Origin: an uncultured Collinsella sp.
GTDB lineage: Bacteria; Actinomycetota; Coriobacteriia; Coriobacteriales; Coriobacteriaceae
NCBI GenBank assembly: GCA_902494245.1
Contig: CABUSR010000015.1
Coordinates: 1-46,734, forward strand
Direction of reading: 5' to 3'
DNA length: 46,734 nt
Positions 24,392-31,905 of the stretch are shown here, in pieces. The notes under the pieces are model-generated. The model was given only the letters and a program-made list of their open reading frames with translations. It did no database searches and was not told where the DNA came from. The position numbers were made by a program, and so were the translations under genes. Position 1 is the stretch's first letter. Each line of letters starts with the position of its first letter.

Positions 24392-24766
24392 CTACTCGCG
24401 GCACAGGTGCACGGCAAAGCCGGCGAACTCGCGCTTAAAGTACACGAGCTTGGTGCTACCGTCGGGCAGCAGCGCGCGCGACTCCTCGTTGACCTCGAGC
24501 CCGCGCTCGGCAAACCACTTCTCGGCCGCATCGATGTCGTTGACGGCAAAGCCGATGTGGCCCTTGGCGCCACGACCGTTCTGCTTCATGACCTCGACCA
24601 GCGAATCGTTAAAGTACGAAACCGGGGTCTCGATAACGGGCAGGCCCATCATCGTCGAGAACAGCTCCGCGATCTCCAGGGCATCGGCCGGGTCGGTGGC
24701 GTTGATGCCCACGTGAGCGACGCGCATGCCAAAGAGCTCTACCGGGTTGGCGTTCTGCTCACTCAT
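24392..24766 (-). CDS. VOC-family (glyoxalase-like) protein
   Basis: A 124-aa single-module vicinal-oxygen-chelate protein. VAHVGINATDPADALEIAELF and GHIGFAVNDIDAAEKWFAERGLEV are the two paired beta-alpha-beta-beta-beta halves, each opening with the His-containing strand. The C-terminal KLVYFKREFAGFAVHLCRE carries possible further metal ligands. Family members are isomerases, lyases, dioxygenases or resistance proteins. The substrate here is unknown. It follows an orphan PTS IIB gene by 11 bp with no strong SD of its own, so translation is probably coupled. The pairing suggests a role in sugar or sugar-acid metabolism (inference). Confidence 0.8.
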   Translation of the reverse strand: MSEQNANPVELFGMRVAHVGINATDPADALEIAELFSTMMGLPVIETPVSYFNDSLVEVMKQNGRGAKGHIGFAVNDIDAAEKWFAERGLEVNEESRALLPDGSTKLVYFKREFAGFAVHLCRE

Positions 24767-24777
24767 GCAGTCAGCGC

Positions 24778-25065
24778 CTACTGAGCCATGACGTCGAGAA
24801 CGGCCTTCTCGGCAGCGACGCGGTTCATGCCGGTCATAAAGGGCACGCCGCTCACGTACGGGCAGGTGAGGCCCTCGGGGGCAACGGTGGTGGCGATCAG
24901 CAGGTCAGCGCCCTCGTCGCAGTAATCCTTGGCCTCGGAGATGGCGCACTGCACGATCTCATACTTGCCGGCATAACCGTTGGCGTCGAGCAGGGTGGCG
25001 ACCTTCTGGGCAACGAGCGTGGAAGTAGCAGCGCCAGCACCGCAAGCCAAAACGATCTTCTTCAT
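24778..25065 (-). CDS. PTS IIB subunit, galactitol/lactose-like
   Basis: A 95-aa phosphotransferase IIB component. KKIVLACGAGAATST places the phospho-cysteine at Cys8 in the P-loop-like CGAGAATS, as in GatB-type IIB proteins. IIB passes phosphate from IIA to the sugar during transport by IIC. No IIA or IIC gene lies nearby, and the only operon partner is the VOC protein. It may therefore work with a distant permease or act in regulation. AGGGAGA precedes the start. Confidence 0.87.
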   Translation of the reverse strand: MKKIVLACGAGAATSTLVAQKVATLLDANGYAGKYEIVQCAISEAKDYCDEGADLLIATTVAPEGLTCPYVSGVPFMTGMNRVAAEKAVLDVMAQ

Positions 25066-25167
25066 AGGTAATGTCTCCCTTCATGGTTTACTTTAGGTAA
25101 GTGTACCGCAGCGAGCGATGTCACTCGGCCTCGATGAGCTTTTATGCCAGTTTGCTTGCGCGCTGCG

Positions 25168-25173
25168 TATAAT
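25168..25173 (+). promoter_or_regulatory. -10 element for the TPR-like membrane protein
   Basis: A consensus TATAAT 55 bp before the ATG at 25229. No good -35 is seen at 17-18 bp. The SD AAGGACC follows. Confidence 0.5.
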
Positions 25174-25228
25174 ACATCCAGTACGTGTTGTCATACCGCT
25201 CGCTTTATGAGCGACTAAGGACCCTAAT

Positions 25229-25852
25229 ATGCCCGATTCCCGCACACTCTGGACCGCCGTCGTTATCATCTGCATCGCCGTGTCGGTGTTCTTTAGCGTC
25301 AAAAAACGCACCACGTTTAAGCGCCTGCAGCAGCTCATGGCCGCCAAGCAGTGGGACGAGTTCGATCGTTTGCTCGACGGCAAACTCACCAGCATGCTGT
25401 ACCCGCGCTACAACCGCGACTACCTGCGCCTGAACTCCTATCTGCTGCGCGAGGACCACGAGCGCGCCAGCGAGATGTTCGACCTGCTGCTGGGACTCAA
25501 CCTGCCCAAGATGCAGCGCGTCGACCTGGTCATTAAGGCCTTTAACTACTACGTTGGCCAGGAGGACCGCAAAAAGTCCAAGGAGTTGCTGCACGAGATC
25601 AAGGGCTTTGAGGGCGGTCAGGCCGAGGCAGTCGCGCACGAGTGCCAGCTGATGTACGACACGATGATCCTCAAGCGCCACAACGACATTCCCGAGCTGG
25701 AGCGCATGCTCGAGGAGGCCGGCGACGATAAGGTTAAGAGTTGCCGCTTGGAGTACCTGTTGGCCCTGCAGTACAAGAACAAGGGCGACGAGGCCAAGTT
25801 TGCCGAGTACTTGGAAAAGTCGGGCCGGCACTCGATGGCTGTCAACGCGTAG
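25229..25852 (+). CDS. membrane-anchored TPR-like protein, unknown function
   Basis: A 207-aa protein with one N-terminal transmembrane anchor (WTAVVIICIAVSVFFSV, about 8-24) and a positive stop (KKRTTFKR), leaving the rest in the cytoplasm. The remainder is all-helical, with repeat-like helical pairs (QWDEFDRLLDGKL, DHERASEMFDLLLG, KKSKELLHEI, DIPELERMLEEAGD). This is consistent with tetratricopeptide-type scaffolding. I cannot name a family. It lies just before tRNA-Leu on the same strand. Confidence 0.7.
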   Translation: MPDSRTLWTAVVIICIAVSVFFSVKKRTTFKRLQQLMAAKQWDEFDRLLDGKLTSMLYPRYNRDYLRLNSYLLREDHERASEMFDLLLGLNLPKMQRVDLVIKAFNYYVGQEDRKKSKELLHEIKGFEGGQAEAVAHECQLMYDTMILKRHNDIPELERMLEEAGDDKVKSCRLEYLLALQYKNKGDEAKFAEYLEKSGRHSMAVNA

Positions 25853-25883
25853 CGAACGGCTTGTGCTAGACTTCTAGTTTCAC

Positions 25884-25968
25884 GGGGGCGTGGCGGAATT
25901 GGCATACGCAGGAGACTTAAAATCTCTCGCCGCAAGGATTGTGGGTTCGAGTCCCACCGCCCCTACCA
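25884..25968 (+). tRNA. tRNA-Leu(TAA)
   Basis: An 85-nt class II tRNA with CCA encoded. The acceptor GGGGGCG pairs with CGCCCCT (one G-U), then A and CCA. The anticodon loop CTTAAAA, flanked by GGAGA and TCTCT, gives anticodon TAA, reading UUA. The extra arm (CGCCGCAAGGATT region) and T-arm GTGGGTTCGAGTCCCAC are present. A terminator follows at 25981. The last 18 nt are duplicated at 26148-26165. Confidence 0.93.
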
Positions 25969-25980
25969 TGTGATTGCTTA

Positions 25981-26019
25981 CGAGCCCGTGTCCCGTTGGG
26001 ATGCGGGCTCGTTTCTTTT
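25981..26019 (+). terminator. tRNA-Leu terminator
   Basis: CGAGCCCGTGTCCC, loop GTT and GGGATGCGGGCTCG, followed by TTTCTTTT. The same hairpin appears again at 26177-26215. Confidence 0.88.
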
Positions 26020-26176
26020 GGACGCCGGTGGGACTCGAACCCGCGAGGGGGCGAGCACCAGGCGGACGCGCAGCGTCCGCAGCGAGCCGACGAGGGCGCC
26101 GGCAGGCGGCCGAAGCCGGTGCGAATTTGCGCAGCAAATACGCGGACGTCCCACCGCCCCTACCATATGGAGCTTT

Positions 26177-26215
26177 CGAGCCCGTGTCCCCAAGGGATGC
26201 GGGCTCGTTTCTTTT
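26177..26215 (+). terminator. second copy of the tRNA terminator
   Basis: The stem is the same as in the first copy, CGAGCCCG with CGGGCTCG, with loop CAA and TTTCTTTT. It is part of the duplicated block. Confidence 0.75.
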
Positions 26216-26233
26216 GGACGCCGGTGGGGCTCT

Positions 26234-26301
26234 AAGCTGCGGTGGAATAGATCCTGTTTATACCGTTTACCAGCTTATTTAGGAACTATTTCACCGCAAC
26301 T
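26234..26301. repeat. TGCGGTGGAATAG palindrome, copy 1
   Basis: AAGCTGCGGTGGAATAG on the left and CTATTTCACCGCAACT on the right form a foldback of about 68 bp. The same arms appear at 32958-33026 with a different loop. The left arm reads GGTGGAATAG and the right arm's complement GGTGAAATAG in both copies. It sits just past the 3' end of ppx. Confidence 0.75.
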
Positions 26302-26314
26302 CAGAGGAAGACGG

Positions 26315-27316
26315 TTAAAGAGCGCTCAGGCTGGGGACCCAGGCGATGGTGGGGGTCGCACCGTCGAGAACCTCGTTGATGGTGGCGGCCATGCCGGCGA
26401 GTAGGCTGTTCTCGCTTACAGTGAGCGTCTTGTAGCCGCCGGCTCGCATGAGCTCGCGGATCACCACGGCGCCCGCCAAGATCACGCCCGCGCGTTTGGG
26501 CTGTACACCCGGTAGAGCGGCGATGCCGTCCGCATCCAACACAGACATGCGCTCGATAGCGGCCGAAACCTGATCCAGCGAAAGCTCGCGCAGGTGCACA
26601 AAGCTCGAATCGTACGGTTCCAGCTTATGAACGAGCGCCACGAGCGTGGTGACGGTGCCGCCCACGGCGACCAGGCGTTCGGCGCGCTCAAAGTCGCTGG
26701 GCAGGCTCTCAAAATAACCCGCAAACTGTTCGTTTGCCCATGAGCCAGCGGCCGCAAGCTTGCTGTCCGTTGGCGACAGTGCCGAGAAGAAACGCTCCGT
26801 CACACGACGGCAACCAATGTCCAGCGAACGCGTTCCCTCCAGCGCGAAGACCCCGCGCTCCGGCGCGTATACGCCCGTCGCGAGCTCCGTGGAGCCGCCG
26901 CCCGAATCGGCAACAATGATGCGCTCGCCGGCAAAGTCGTGCGCCACGCCAAAAAACGTCAGGCGCGCCTCGACCTCTCCTGGAATCACCTGCGGTTCGA
27001 GACCCAGCTCGCGCAGGCCGTCCAGCAGCAGCACGGCGTTGGACGCATCGCGCGCGGCACTCGTGCACGTGGTACAGATGCACACGGCCCCAAAGGCACG
27101 CGCCTCGTCCACAAACATGCGGCATGCGGCGAGCACGCGCTCGACCGCCGCCTCGCAAAAGCGGCCCGTCGCGTCAACGCCCTCGCCCAGATCGGTAATC
27201 TCGGTATGCTTGGACGATTCCACGATCGCCCCGGCCTCGACCTGCGCCAGCACCAGTCGCGACGACACCGTTCCCAGGTCGATCGCCGCCACCTTATATC
27301 GTTTGCAATCTGCCAT
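26315..27316 (-). CDS. ppx: Ppx/GppA-family exopolyphosphatase
   Basis: A 333-aa member of the Ppx/GppA family, which hydrolyses polyphosphate or pppGpp. ASKHA-fold motifs are AAIDLGTVSSRLVLA (phosphate 1), ADSGGGSTELA (about 143-153), SLDIGCRRVTE and AVGGTVTTLVAL. It lacks the extra C-terminal domains of long Ppx enzymes. The in-frame extension upstream is a shadow of the neighbouring gene; ATG 27316 has GGAGGGGAG before it. It lies 28 bp after the DivIC-like gene in the eno-divIC-ppx order seen in many actinobacteria. Confidence 0.88.
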   Translation of the reverse strand: MADCKRYKVAAIDLGTVSSRLVLAQVEAGAIVESSKHTEITDLGEGVDATGRFCEAAVERVLAACRMFVDEARAFGAVCICTTCTSAARDASNAVLLLDGLRELGLEPQVIPGEVEARLTFFGVAHDFAGERIIVADSGGGSTELATGVYAPERGVFALEGTRSLDIGCRRVTERFFSALSPTDSKLAAAGSWANEQFAGYFESLPSDFERAERLVAVGGTVTTLVALVHKLEPYDSSFVHLRELSLDQVSAAIERMSVLDADGIAALPGVQPKRAGVILAGAVVIRELMRAGGYKTLTVSENSLLAGMAATINEVLDGATPTIAWVPSLSAL

Positions 27317-27344
27317 TGCGGGCTCCCCTCCGGGCGCTACTCGC

Positions 27345-28106
27345 CTACTCGCCGCTGGACGCGACCGTCTGACCCTCGACGCCGTTAAATCCAAACAGCA
27401 TGTCGAGCGCCTGGATGTACCACGGCGCGTCCTTGCCGACTTCTTCGATTTCCTTGGCAACTTCGCTGGCCTTCTTGGCGTTCGACGACTTCTGGCTCGA
27501 CGAGGCATCCGAATCGCCGTCCAGGCCCTGCACTTCAATCCTCTTCTCGCCGGGCATCACCAAGCCCAGGTCCTCGGATGCCGCATCCTTGATACCCTCC
27601 TCCGAGAGCAGCTTGTCGACGCTTTTTTGCAGCCCATCATTGTATTGCTGGCGAATCTCGACCTGCTTGGTCAAGATATCGCTCGAACGCTTTGCCACGT
27701 ACAGGTCGCGCACGGGGAAATACAGGCTCACGAGCACCAGGGCAACGACGATGCCGATGAATAGCCCTCGCTGAGGACCGTGGGTAAAGTCGTAGATCGC
27801 CTTGACCACCGCGTTGTCGTTGGCGTAGTGCATAAAGTCCGAGCCCGAAAAACGGTTCGAGGGCCTGCTCGACCTATCGTGCGTTTGAGCCGACGAGCGC
27901 TGAGCATGCGACGAACGTGCCGGGCGCACTGGTCCATCTGTCGAAGTATTCACTTGAGCATTGGGGCGCGAGGTACTTGTCGGGCGCTGCATGGAGCGGT
28001 CGGCGCCGGCGTAGGCGGACCCACCGAGCTGCACCGTGCGCGCACGGCGAGGCGACGGCTCACGCGAACCGGCGGAATAGTACCTGTTGTCGTAAATCTG
28101 ATCCAT
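27345..28106 (-). CDS. DivIC/FtsB-like septum formation protein
   Basis: A 253-aa bitopic protein. A long, basic and disordered cytoplasmic N-terminus (about 1-105, rich in Ser, Arg and Pro) precedes one transmembrane helix (LFIGIVVALVLVSLYFPV, about 113-130). A short coiled coil follows (DILTKQVEIRQQYNDGLQ), then the divisome element EDLGLVMPGEKRIEV. An acidic Ser-rich tail ends at WYIQALDMLFG. The position after eno and before ppx fits the actinobacterial FtsB/DivIC gene. ATG 28106 is preceded by AAGGCG. A DUF501 gene usually found between it and ppx is absent. Confidence 0.82.
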   Translation of the reverse strand: MDQIYDNRYYSAGSREPSPRRARTVQLGGSAYAGADRSMQRPTSTSRPNAQVNTSTDGPVRPARSSHAQRSSAQTHDRSSRPSNRFSGSDFMHYANDNAVVKAIYDFTHGPQRGLFIGIVVALVLVSLYFPVRDLYVAKRSSDILTKQVEIRQQYNDGLQKSVDKLLSEEGIKDAASEDLGLVMPGEKRIEVQGLDGDSDASSSQKSSNAKKASEVAKEIEEVGKDAPWYIQALDMLFGFNGVEGQTVASSGE

Positions 28107-28197
28107 GTGCGCCTTGTGCGGTTGAGGTTTGTTTGCGCTAAGTATTCTAGTTATAGCACGAGCGCCCGCACCGCCTTCGCCAGCCTTTGCTCGACAT

Positions 28198-28229
28198 AAA
28201 AAAGGCGCTGAGCCACACGGCCCAGCGCC
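28198..28229 (-). terminator. enolase terminator
   Basis: On the minus strand GGCGCTGGGC and GCTCAGCGCC form the stem, followed by TTTTTT. It separates eno from the downstream divisome gene. Confidence 0.85.
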
Positions 28230-28301
28230 AATAGTGCTTTGCGGCATCCGGCCAAGGCGGGGCGGAACCGAGTCCACCCCCTCCCCGCCAGGCTCATCTG
28301 T

Positions 28302-29591
28302 CTAGCGAATGTTGTAAAACGCGGCCTTGCCGGCGTAGCGCGCGCTGCCCTCGAGCTCGTCCTCGATGCGGATGAGCTGGTTGTACTTGGCGATGCGGTC
28401 GCTGCGGCACGGGGCGCCCGACTTGATCTGGCCGGCGTTGACGCCCACGACCAGGTCGGCGATCGTGGAGTCCTCGGTCTCGCCGGAGCGGTGGCTCACG
28501 ATGCAGGCATAGCCGGCCTCCTTGGCGGTCTCGATGGCCTCGAGCGACTCGGTGAGCGTGCCGATCTGGTTGACCTTGACCAGGATCGCGTTGGCGGCAC
28601 CCAGCTCGATGCCCTTCTTGAGGCGCTCGGTGTTGGTGACGAACAGGTCGTCACCCACCAGCTGCACCTTGTTGCCAATGCGGCGGGTAAGCTCGACCCA
28701 GCCGCCCCAGTCCTCCTCGGCCATGCCGTCCTCGATGGAGATGATGGGATAGGTGTCGACGAGCCTCTCCCAGTAATCGACCATCTGAGCGCTCGTATAC
28801 TCAACGCCCTCGCCCTTAAGCTCGTACATGCCGGTCTCGGCGTTGTAGAACTCGGTCGAGGCCGGGTCCATGGCGTACATGAAGTCGACGCCGGGCTTAA
28901 AGCCGGCCTTCTCCACGGCCTTGGTGATGTACTCGAACGGCTCGGCATTGGTCTTAAGGTTGGGGGCAAAGCCGCCCTCGTCGCCCACGCCGCCGCCCAG
29001 GCCGGCCTCGTGCAGCACGCCCTTGAGGGTATGGTAGACCTCGGCGCTCCAACGCAGGCCCTCGGCAAAGCTCGGGGCGCCCACCGGCATAATCATGAAC
29101 TCCTGGAAGTCGACGTTATTGTCGGCATGCACGCCGCCGTTGAGGATATTCATCATAGGTGTGGGCAGCAGGTGGGCGTTGACGCCGCCCAGATACTGGT
29201 ACAGCGACAGGCCCGCCGACTCGGCAGCGGCGCGGGCGACGGCCAGCGACACGCCCAGGATGGCGTTGGCACCGAGCTTGGTCTTGTTGGGGGTACCGTC
29301 CGCGGCAATCAGCGCGGCATCGACGGCGCGCTGGTCGAAGGCGTCGAGGCCCACGACGGCGTTAGCGCACTCGTTGTTAACGTGCTCGACGGCCTGCGAA
29401 ACGCCCTTGCCCAGGTAGCGGCCCTTGTCGCCATCGCGCAGCTCGCAGGCCTCAAAGGCGCCGGTCGAAGCACCCGAAGGCACCATTGCGCGGCCAAAGC
29501 TGCCGTCCTCGAGCACGACCTCGACCTCGACGGTGGGATTGCCGCGGCTGTCGAGCACCTCGCGACCGTAGACGTCCAAAATATCGCTCAT
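28302..29591 (-). CDS. eno: enolase (phosphopyruvate hydratase)
   Basis: A 429-aa enolase catalysing 2-phosphoglycerate to phosphoenolpyruvate in glycolysis. Motifs include GREVLDSRGNPTVEVEV, GASTG, GVNAHLLPTPMMNILNGG, the metal ligands in SIEDGMAEEDW and VGDDLFVTN, and the signature LVKVNQIGTLTES followed by SHRSGETED. Length and all active-site blocks are normal. AGAGGGAGA precedes the ATG. Upstream, a -10 (CATAAT, 29691-29696 minus strand) lies between two TAAGTTAGCC direct repeats, suggesting regulation. Confidence 0.98.
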   Translation of the reverse strand: MSDILDVYGREVLDSRGNPTVEVEVVLEDGSFGRAMVPSGASTGAFEACELRDGDKGRYLGKGVSQAVEHVNNECANAVVGLDAFDQRAVDAALIAADGTPNKTKLGANAILGVSLAVARAAAESAGLSLYQYLGGVNAHLLPTPMMNILNGGVHADNNVDFQEFMIMPVGAPSFAEGLRWSAEVYHTLKGVLHEAGLGGGVGDEGGFAPNLKTNAEPFEYITKAVEKAGFKPGVDFMYAMDPASTEFYNAETGMYELKGEGVEYTSAQMVDYWERLVDTYPIISIEDGMAEEDWGGWVELTRRIGNKVQLVGDDLFVTNTERLKKGIELGAANAILVKVNQIGTLTESLEAIETAKEAGYACIVSHRSGETEDSTIADLVVGVNAGQIKSGAPCRSDRIAKYNQLIRIEDELEGSARYAGKAAFYNIR

Positions 29592-29664
29592 GTTGTCTCC
29601 CTCTCACTTGGAAACGTAGTGGATGCAAGCGACCGGCTGACCGTGCACCATCGGTGCGTCTCCG

Positions 29665-29709
29665 TAAGTTAGCCATGTCGCACTTTTTGCATTATGCCCT
29701 AAGTTAGCC
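29665..29709 (-). promoter_or_regulatory. eno promoter region with direct repeats
   Basis: TAAGTTAGCC occurs at 29665-29674 and 29700-29709 (35-bp offset), bracketing a minus-strand CATAAT -10 at 29691-29696. Their placement around the -10 suggests a regulator-binding pair. The -35 is weak. Confidence 0.45.
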
Positions 29710-29738
29710 GAGGGATACACTTGATTTTCGAAAAATTT

Positions 29739-29776
29739 AGCGGGAACGATGAGGCGTGTCAGCCCGTCGTTCCCGC
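29739..29776 (-). terminator. terminator after mazG
   Basis: On the minus strand GCGGGAACGACGGGCTGA pairs with the sequence ending CATCGTTCCCGC, followed by TAAATTTTT. It closes the larC2-yfcE-mazG transcript. Confidence 0.8.
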
Positions 29777-29780
29777 AGTC

Positions 29781-30641
29781 TTACTCCTCCGCCTTTGCGG
29801 CATCCCACAGGTCGTTGAGGCCGTGGGTCGAAAGCTCGGCAAGATCCACGTGAGCATCGGCCGCCATCTGCTCCATCGCGGCCCAGCGACGGCGGAACTT
29901 TGCCGTGCTGGCACGAAGGGCGCTCTCGGCGTCAATGCCCTCCTTGCGCGCAACGTTGACCAAGGCAAAGAGCAGGTCGCCAAACTCCATTTCGCGCTCG
30001 GGCGAGCCAGGGGCCTCGGCCTCAAACTCGGCACGCTCCTCGGCGACCTCGTCCCACACATCCTGGACCGTCTCCCACTCAAAGCCCACGGCAGCCGCCT
30101 TGCGCGACACCTTCTGAGCCTGCATCAGCGCCGGCAGATGCGTGGGCACGCCGTCGAGCAGGCCCTCGGGCGCAGCCTCGCCTGCCGCCACGGCCTTGTC
30201 CTTGGCAGCCCTCTCGGCAAGCTTGACCTCGTCCCAAATCTTGAGTACCTCGTCGGAGCTGTCGGCATCCACATCGCCAAACACGTGCGGATGACGGCGA
30301 ATGAGTTTGGCGTCGATATCGCGCGCCACGTCGGCCAGCGTAAACTCGCCGGCATCCGCCGCGATCTGCGCATGCAGCACGACCTGCATGAGCACGTCGC
30401 CCAGCTCCTCGCGTAGGTGAACCGCGTCGTCCGCCTCGATGCAGTCGAGTGCCTCGTAGGCCTCCTCGATCATGTTCTTGCCGATGCTGCGGTGTGTCTG
30501 TTCGCGATCCCATGGGCAGCCATCGGGCTGACGCAGACGCCAGATGGTCTGCACCAGATGCTGCAGCTCGGCCGACGCGTCTATCAGCGTGGACAGATCG
30601 CGCGAGCCCTCGGCATTTTGCTGAGCCATGTGCTGCGCCAT
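29781..30641 (-). CDS. mazG: MazG nucleotide pyrophosphohydrolase
   Basis: A 286-aa MazG, which hydrolyses NTPs or dNTPs to monophosphates and pyrophosphate and clears aberrant nucleotides. The N-terminal MazG domain shows WRLRQPDGCPWDREQTH, then the metal-binding IEEAYEALDCIE and EELGDVLMQVVLHA. The C-terminal domain has a second copy, EREMEFGDLLFALVNVARK. Both E-E/x-x-D metal sites are retained. A frame extending far upstream is a shadow of the yfcE gene. ATG 30641 follows GGAGGAGGAA. It overlaps the yfcE region by essentially nothing (2-bp gap), so the genes are co-transcribed. Confidence 0.93.
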   Translation of the reverse strand: MAQHMAQQNAEGSRDLSTLIDASAELQHLVQTIWRLRQPDGCPWDREQTHRSIGKNMIEEAYEALDCIEADDAVHLREELGDVLMQVVLHAQIAADAGEFTLADVARDIDAKLIRRHPHVFGDVDADSSDEVLKIWDEVKLAERAAKDKAVAAGEAAPEGLLDGVPTHLPALMQAQKVSRKAAAVGFEWETVQDVWDEVAEERAEFEAEAPGSPEREMEFGDLLFALVNVARKEGIDAESALRASTAKFRRRWAAMEQMAADAHVDLAELSTHGLNDLWDAAKAEE

Positions 30642-30643
30642 GG

Positions 30644-31192
30644 TTATTCCTCCTCCAGGATCACGTGGCGGAACGCACCGCCCTCGTAGATGCCGTAGCT
30701 GTGCGTGCCGTCCTTGGGAATGCTCACACTGCCGGGGTTGAAGAGCCACAGGCCCGGGTGCGCGGCACTTTCCTCGTTGACCTTGATGTGCGTATGACCG
30801 TAGACGAGCGCGGAGCCCTCGGGCAGCGCGGGCGCGTGGTCGACGCTGTTGTGCATGCCGGCGCCAAAGACATGGCCGTGCGTCAGGAACAGCTCGCGGC
30901 CGGTCTCGTCGAACAGCGTGGCGTAGTCGGCCATGACGGGAAAGTCGAGGACCATCTGGTCGACCTCGGCATCGCAGTTGCCGCGTACCGCGATGATGCG
31001 GTCGGCCAGAGCGTTGAGCAGCGGGATCACGCGCTTGGGGGCGTAATCGCGCGGCAGGTCGTTGCGCGGACCGTGATAGAGCAGGTCGCCCAGCAGCACG
31101 ATGCGGTCGGGCTGCTCGGACTCGATGGCGGCAACCAGGCGCTCGGCCCAATATGCCGAGCCGTGGATGTCGGAGGCGATGAGGTATTTCAT
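30644..31192 (-). CDS. YfcE-family metallophosphodiesterase
   Basis: A 182-aa phosphodiesterase of the YfcE/MJ0936 type. The motifs are SDIHGS (8-13), LLGDLLYHGPRND, VRGNCDAE, THGHVFG and YGHTHIK, with the C-terminal NPGSVSIPKDG signature of the subfamily. YfcE enzymes act on phosphodiester model substrates; the physiological one is unknown. AAAGGA lies before the ATG. It sits between larC2 and mazG in one operon. Confidence 0.9.
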   Translation of the reverse strand: MKYLIASDIHGSAYWAERLVAAIESEQPDRIVLLGDLLYHGPRNDLPRDYAPKRVIPLLNALADRIIAVRGNCDAEVDQMVLDFPVMADYATLFDETGRELFLTHGHVFGAGMHNSVDHAPALPEGSALVYGHTHIKVNEESAAHPGLWLFNPGSVSIPKDGTHSYGIYEGGAFRHVILEEE

Positions 31193-31246
31193 GGTGGTCC
31201 TTTCGGTGGGGTTAATAGGATTGGTGCAGCGCGTCGTTGGCCTGTG

Positions 31247-31732
31247 TCACTCAAATCGCAGTGCCGCGGCTTGCGCCGCCTGCATCACGCGCTGGAGCGG
31301 CACGTCGTGCTCACGGGCAAGACGAGCGCAGTCTTCGTACTCGGGCGCCGCGCGCTCGCTGCCATCGGGCAGGGTTGCCACCTTGACGGACACCTCGCCC
31401 CATAGCGTCGTTACGCGCTCAAAGCGGCGTGGCAGGCAAACGCGCTCCATGACCTGGCGACGAATGCCGTTGGTCGTGGTTTCCAAAAAGATAATCGTCT
31501 GCAGGCGCTCGATATCCTCGTGAGCACAGATTACCTGCAGCTGCCAACTGGGACGGCCTTTCTTGCAATAGAGGGGCAGCCAATGCACCTCGCGCGCACC
31601 CGCCTCGCGCAGGCGGTCGGCAGCGTAGGCGAGCACCTCGGGCGACGCGTCGTCGATGTCGCATTCCAGCTTGACGATGGTTTCGGGTGCATCGGTCTCG
31701 CGGGACAGCGGGGATGTGCTATCGCATTGCAT
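31247..31732 (-). CDS. stand-alone LarC2-type protein (LarC C-terminal domain)
   Basis: A 161-aa protein matching only the C-terminal domain of LarC, the CTP-dependent cyclometallase that inserts nickel into the pincer cofactor of lactate racemase. Diagnostic blocks are VKLECDIDDASPEVLAY, REVHWLPLYCKKGRPSW and ETTTNGIRRQVMERV. Full LarC has about 400 residues. In some lactobacilli LarC1 and LarC2 are separate frames joined by programmed frameshifting. Here no LarC1 frame precedes it, since the upstream DNA is a palindrome and a divergent gene. It is either an independent LarC2-like enzyme or a remnant. AAAGGAT precedes ATG 31732. Confidence 0.8.
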   Translation of the reverse strand: MQCDSTSPLSRETDAPETIVKLECDIDDASPEVLAYAADRLREAGAREVHWLPLYCKKGRPSWQLQVICAHEDIERLQTIIFLETTTNGIRRQVMERVCLPRRFERVTTLWGEVSVKVATLPDGSERAAPEYEDCARLAREHDVPLQRVMQAAQAAALRFE

Positions 31733-31837
31733 ACGGTCCGAATCCTTTCCGCGCGGGCTCGTTTTGTTCATCCAAACGCTAGCACATCGGACGTGGCACA
31801 GGCATGACTTTCGTCCGTCGCCGCCCTCGCCCCTATC

Positions 31838-31905
31838 CAAACATGTACATCAGCCTCCAAACATGTCATTTTTTGCAGCTTTTGGAGGCTGATGTACATG
31901 TTTTG
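31838..31905. repeat. 24-bp perfect-arm hairpin
   Basis: The arm CAAACATGTACATCAGCCTC... (31838-31861) pairs with 31881-31905 nearly perfectly, with a 19-nt loop containing CATTTTTTGC. A third ACATGT word lies at the start of the loop. It lies between the divergent larC2 and PHP genes, so it cannot terminate either. It is probably another dispersed palindrome. Confidence 0.75.

Larger units (their letters stand above)
25951..26233 (+). repeat. duplicated tRNA-Leu 3' end with terminator, flanking a hairpin-rich spacer
   Basis: A block at 25951-26035 (last 18 nt of tRNA-Leu, hairpin terminator, GGACGCCGGTGGG) recurs at 26148-26233. The first 18 bp are identical and the terminator stem matches. 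The 112-bp spacer between the copies holds perfect hairpins at 26062-26080 (GCGGACGC/GCGTCCGC) and 26125-26139 (ATTTGC/GCAAAT), both with GCA loops. A 17-bp inverted copy of the tRNA T-arm (25943-25959) lies at 26026-26042. It looks like the footprint of integration or duplication at a tRNA, with no integrase present. Confidence 0.75.

Noticed and set aside
26020..26045. second tRNA on the minus strand next to tRNA-Leu
   Set aside because: Only a T-arm-like segment is present. No acceptor, anticodon or D-arm follows, so it is an inverted fragment of the tRNA-Leu 3' end.
29781..31151. 456-codon version of the mazG frame
   Set aside because: The N-terminal 170 codons are the yfcE gene read in another frame. 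The real start at 30641 has a strong SD.
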